From NCBI GenBank assembly GCA_029266795.1, contig JAQSWE010000173.1:1-5931 (forward strand): DNA of 5,931 nt, given 5' to 3'. The DNA is from Alphaproteobacteria bacterium (GTDB lineage Bacteria > Pseudomonadota > Alphaproteobacteria > Micavibrionales > UBA2020). Position numbers and translations under genes: made by a program. The notes below the pieces were generated by a model. It made no database searches and had not been told where the DNA came from. It saw nothing but the letters and a program-made list of their open reading frames with translations. Shown in pieces: positions 5,376 to 5,931 of the stretch; within the stretch, counting starts at the first letter, position 1, and each line of letters opens with the position of its first letter.

Positions 5376-5931
5376 TCAGACCGCCTTCTTTTCCTGCAGC
5401 ATTGCTTTCAGGTCCCGTTGCGGGCGTGCGCCTATATGGGCAATGACCTCGGATGCGGCAATAGAGCCAATCCGACCGCATTCGGCGAGCGGTTTGCCGC
5501 GCGTAAAGCCATAGAGGAAACCTGCCGCGTACATGTCGCCCGCGCCTGTCGTGTCGACAATACAGGCAGGCGGTTCAGCTGCGACTTCAATCACTTCCTT
5601 GTCGGTCACGATGACAGAGCCTTTGGCCGAACGCGTGATAATGGTGAGCGGGCAAGCTTCGCGCGCGCGCAACACTGCCTCGTTGAAATTCTCCGTCTGG
5701 AACAATTCGAAAATTTCCGCTTCGTTGGAGAACAGGATATCGGTACCAGTTGTCACGAGGTCGAGGAATTCATCGCGGTGGCGTTTAACGCAGAAAGGAT
5801 CTGACAGTGTGAGCGATACTTTCTTGCCTGCGCCGCGGGCGAGTTCGGATGCCTTGCGGAAGGTCTGTTTCGCGCGGTCGCGGTCAAACAGGTAACCTTC
5901 CAGATATGTCACTTGCGCATTCTTGATCATG
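5376..5931 (-). CDS. PfkB-family carbohydrate kinase, adenosine-kinase-like (5' end outside the window)
   Basis: About 184 C-terminal residues of a ribokinase/PfkB-fold kinase; family members are about 330 residues, so the N-terminal substrate-binding part lies beyond the right edge. The Met at 5930 is most likely internal, in a segment of the type a..vYLEGYLFD. Counted from it, TLSDPFCVKRHRDEF (41-55) resembles adenosine-kinase-type members of alphaproteobacteria, NEAE (69-72) is the NxxE motif that organises Mg and phosphate, and DTTGAGD (126-132) is the PfkB signature 2 with Asp132 as catalytic base and GAG as anion hole. The protein ends LQEKKAV at a TGA. The likely reaction is ATP-dependent phosphorylation of adenosine or a related nucleoside or sugar; the missing half prevents a firm substrate call. 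The next gene on the strand begins with the very next codon, indicating a cotranscribed pair. Confidence 0.88.
   Translation of the reverse strand, partial: MIKNAQVTYLEGYLFDRDRAKQTFRKASELARGAGKKVSLTLSDPFCVKRHRDEFLDLVTTGTDILFSNEAEIFELFQTENFNEAVLRAREACPLTIITRSAKGSVIVTDKEVIEVAAEPPACIVDTTGAGDMYAAGFLYGFTRGKPLAECGRIGSIAASEVIAHIGARPQRDLKAMLQEKKAV
5384..5388 (-). promoter_or_regulatory. Ribosome binding site supporting the TTG start of the binding-protein gene
   Basis: GAAGG on the minus strand lies inside the last codons of the kinase gene, 8 bases before the TTG at 5375-5373. The codon before TTG is the kinase TGA in the same frame, so no further upstream start is possible without readthrough. Confidence 0.6.

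Noticed and set aside
5660..5672. A CG-alternating run inside the kinase gene
   Set aside because: It is explained by consecutive Arg/Ala codons in a coding region and is too short to suggest a structural role.

Overview
The window looks like an ordinary, tightly packed chromosomal stretch of a Gram-negative alphaproteobacterium of moderate GC content. The case for this is the set of proteins: a chromosomal HNH protein of the type common in alphaproteobacteria, a HIG1-like twin-membrane-segment protein, a GT9 (heptosyltransferase-type) glycosyltransferase, a YejA-like periplasmic binding protein and an adenosine-kinase-like PfkB kinase whose TLSDPFCV..HRDEF segment resembles alphaproteobacterial members. 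The exact genus cannot be read from the sequence.

Layout, left to right. (1) Positions 1-350, plus strand: the C-terminal end of an unrecognised gene that is open to the left edge and more A/T-rich than the rest. (2) 347-910, minus: an HNH endonuclease whose stop codon overlaps that of the first gene inside one TTAA. (3) 911-1064: an intergenic region with a consensus extended -10 promoter for the HNH gene. (4) 1065-1754, minus: a serine hydrolase of the phospholipase/carboxylesterase family. (5) 1755-1825: a divergent promoter region. (6) 1826-2032 and 2036-2983, plus: a two-gene unit, the twin-TM protein and a GT9 glycosyltransferase, 3 bases apart. (7) 2990-3523, minus: a small lipoprotein, converging on the GT9 gene with a 6-base gap and a hairpin across both stop codons. 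(8) 3524-3605: an intergenic region carrying a perfect 18-bp palindrome. (9) 3606-5375, minus: a YejA-like solute-binding protein starting at TTG directly after the TGA of the upstream gene. (10) 5376-5931, minus: the C-terminal part of a PfkB-family kinase that runs off the right edge.

The genes do not form one obvious pathway. The kinase and the binding protein are almost certainly cotranscribed and may link salvage or uptake of small molecules. The lipoprotein may be in the same unit or have its own palindrome-associated promoter. The glycosyltransferase points to outer-membrane or surface glycan assembly. No mobile element, CRISPR array, tRNA, rRNA or defence island is visible, and no intergenic stretch exceeds 300 bases. 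I found no convincing undescribed system. The most worthwhile leads are the palindrome at 3572-3589, a 9-bp sequence it shares with the HNH leader, and the same-frame TGA-TTG junction between kinase and binding protein.
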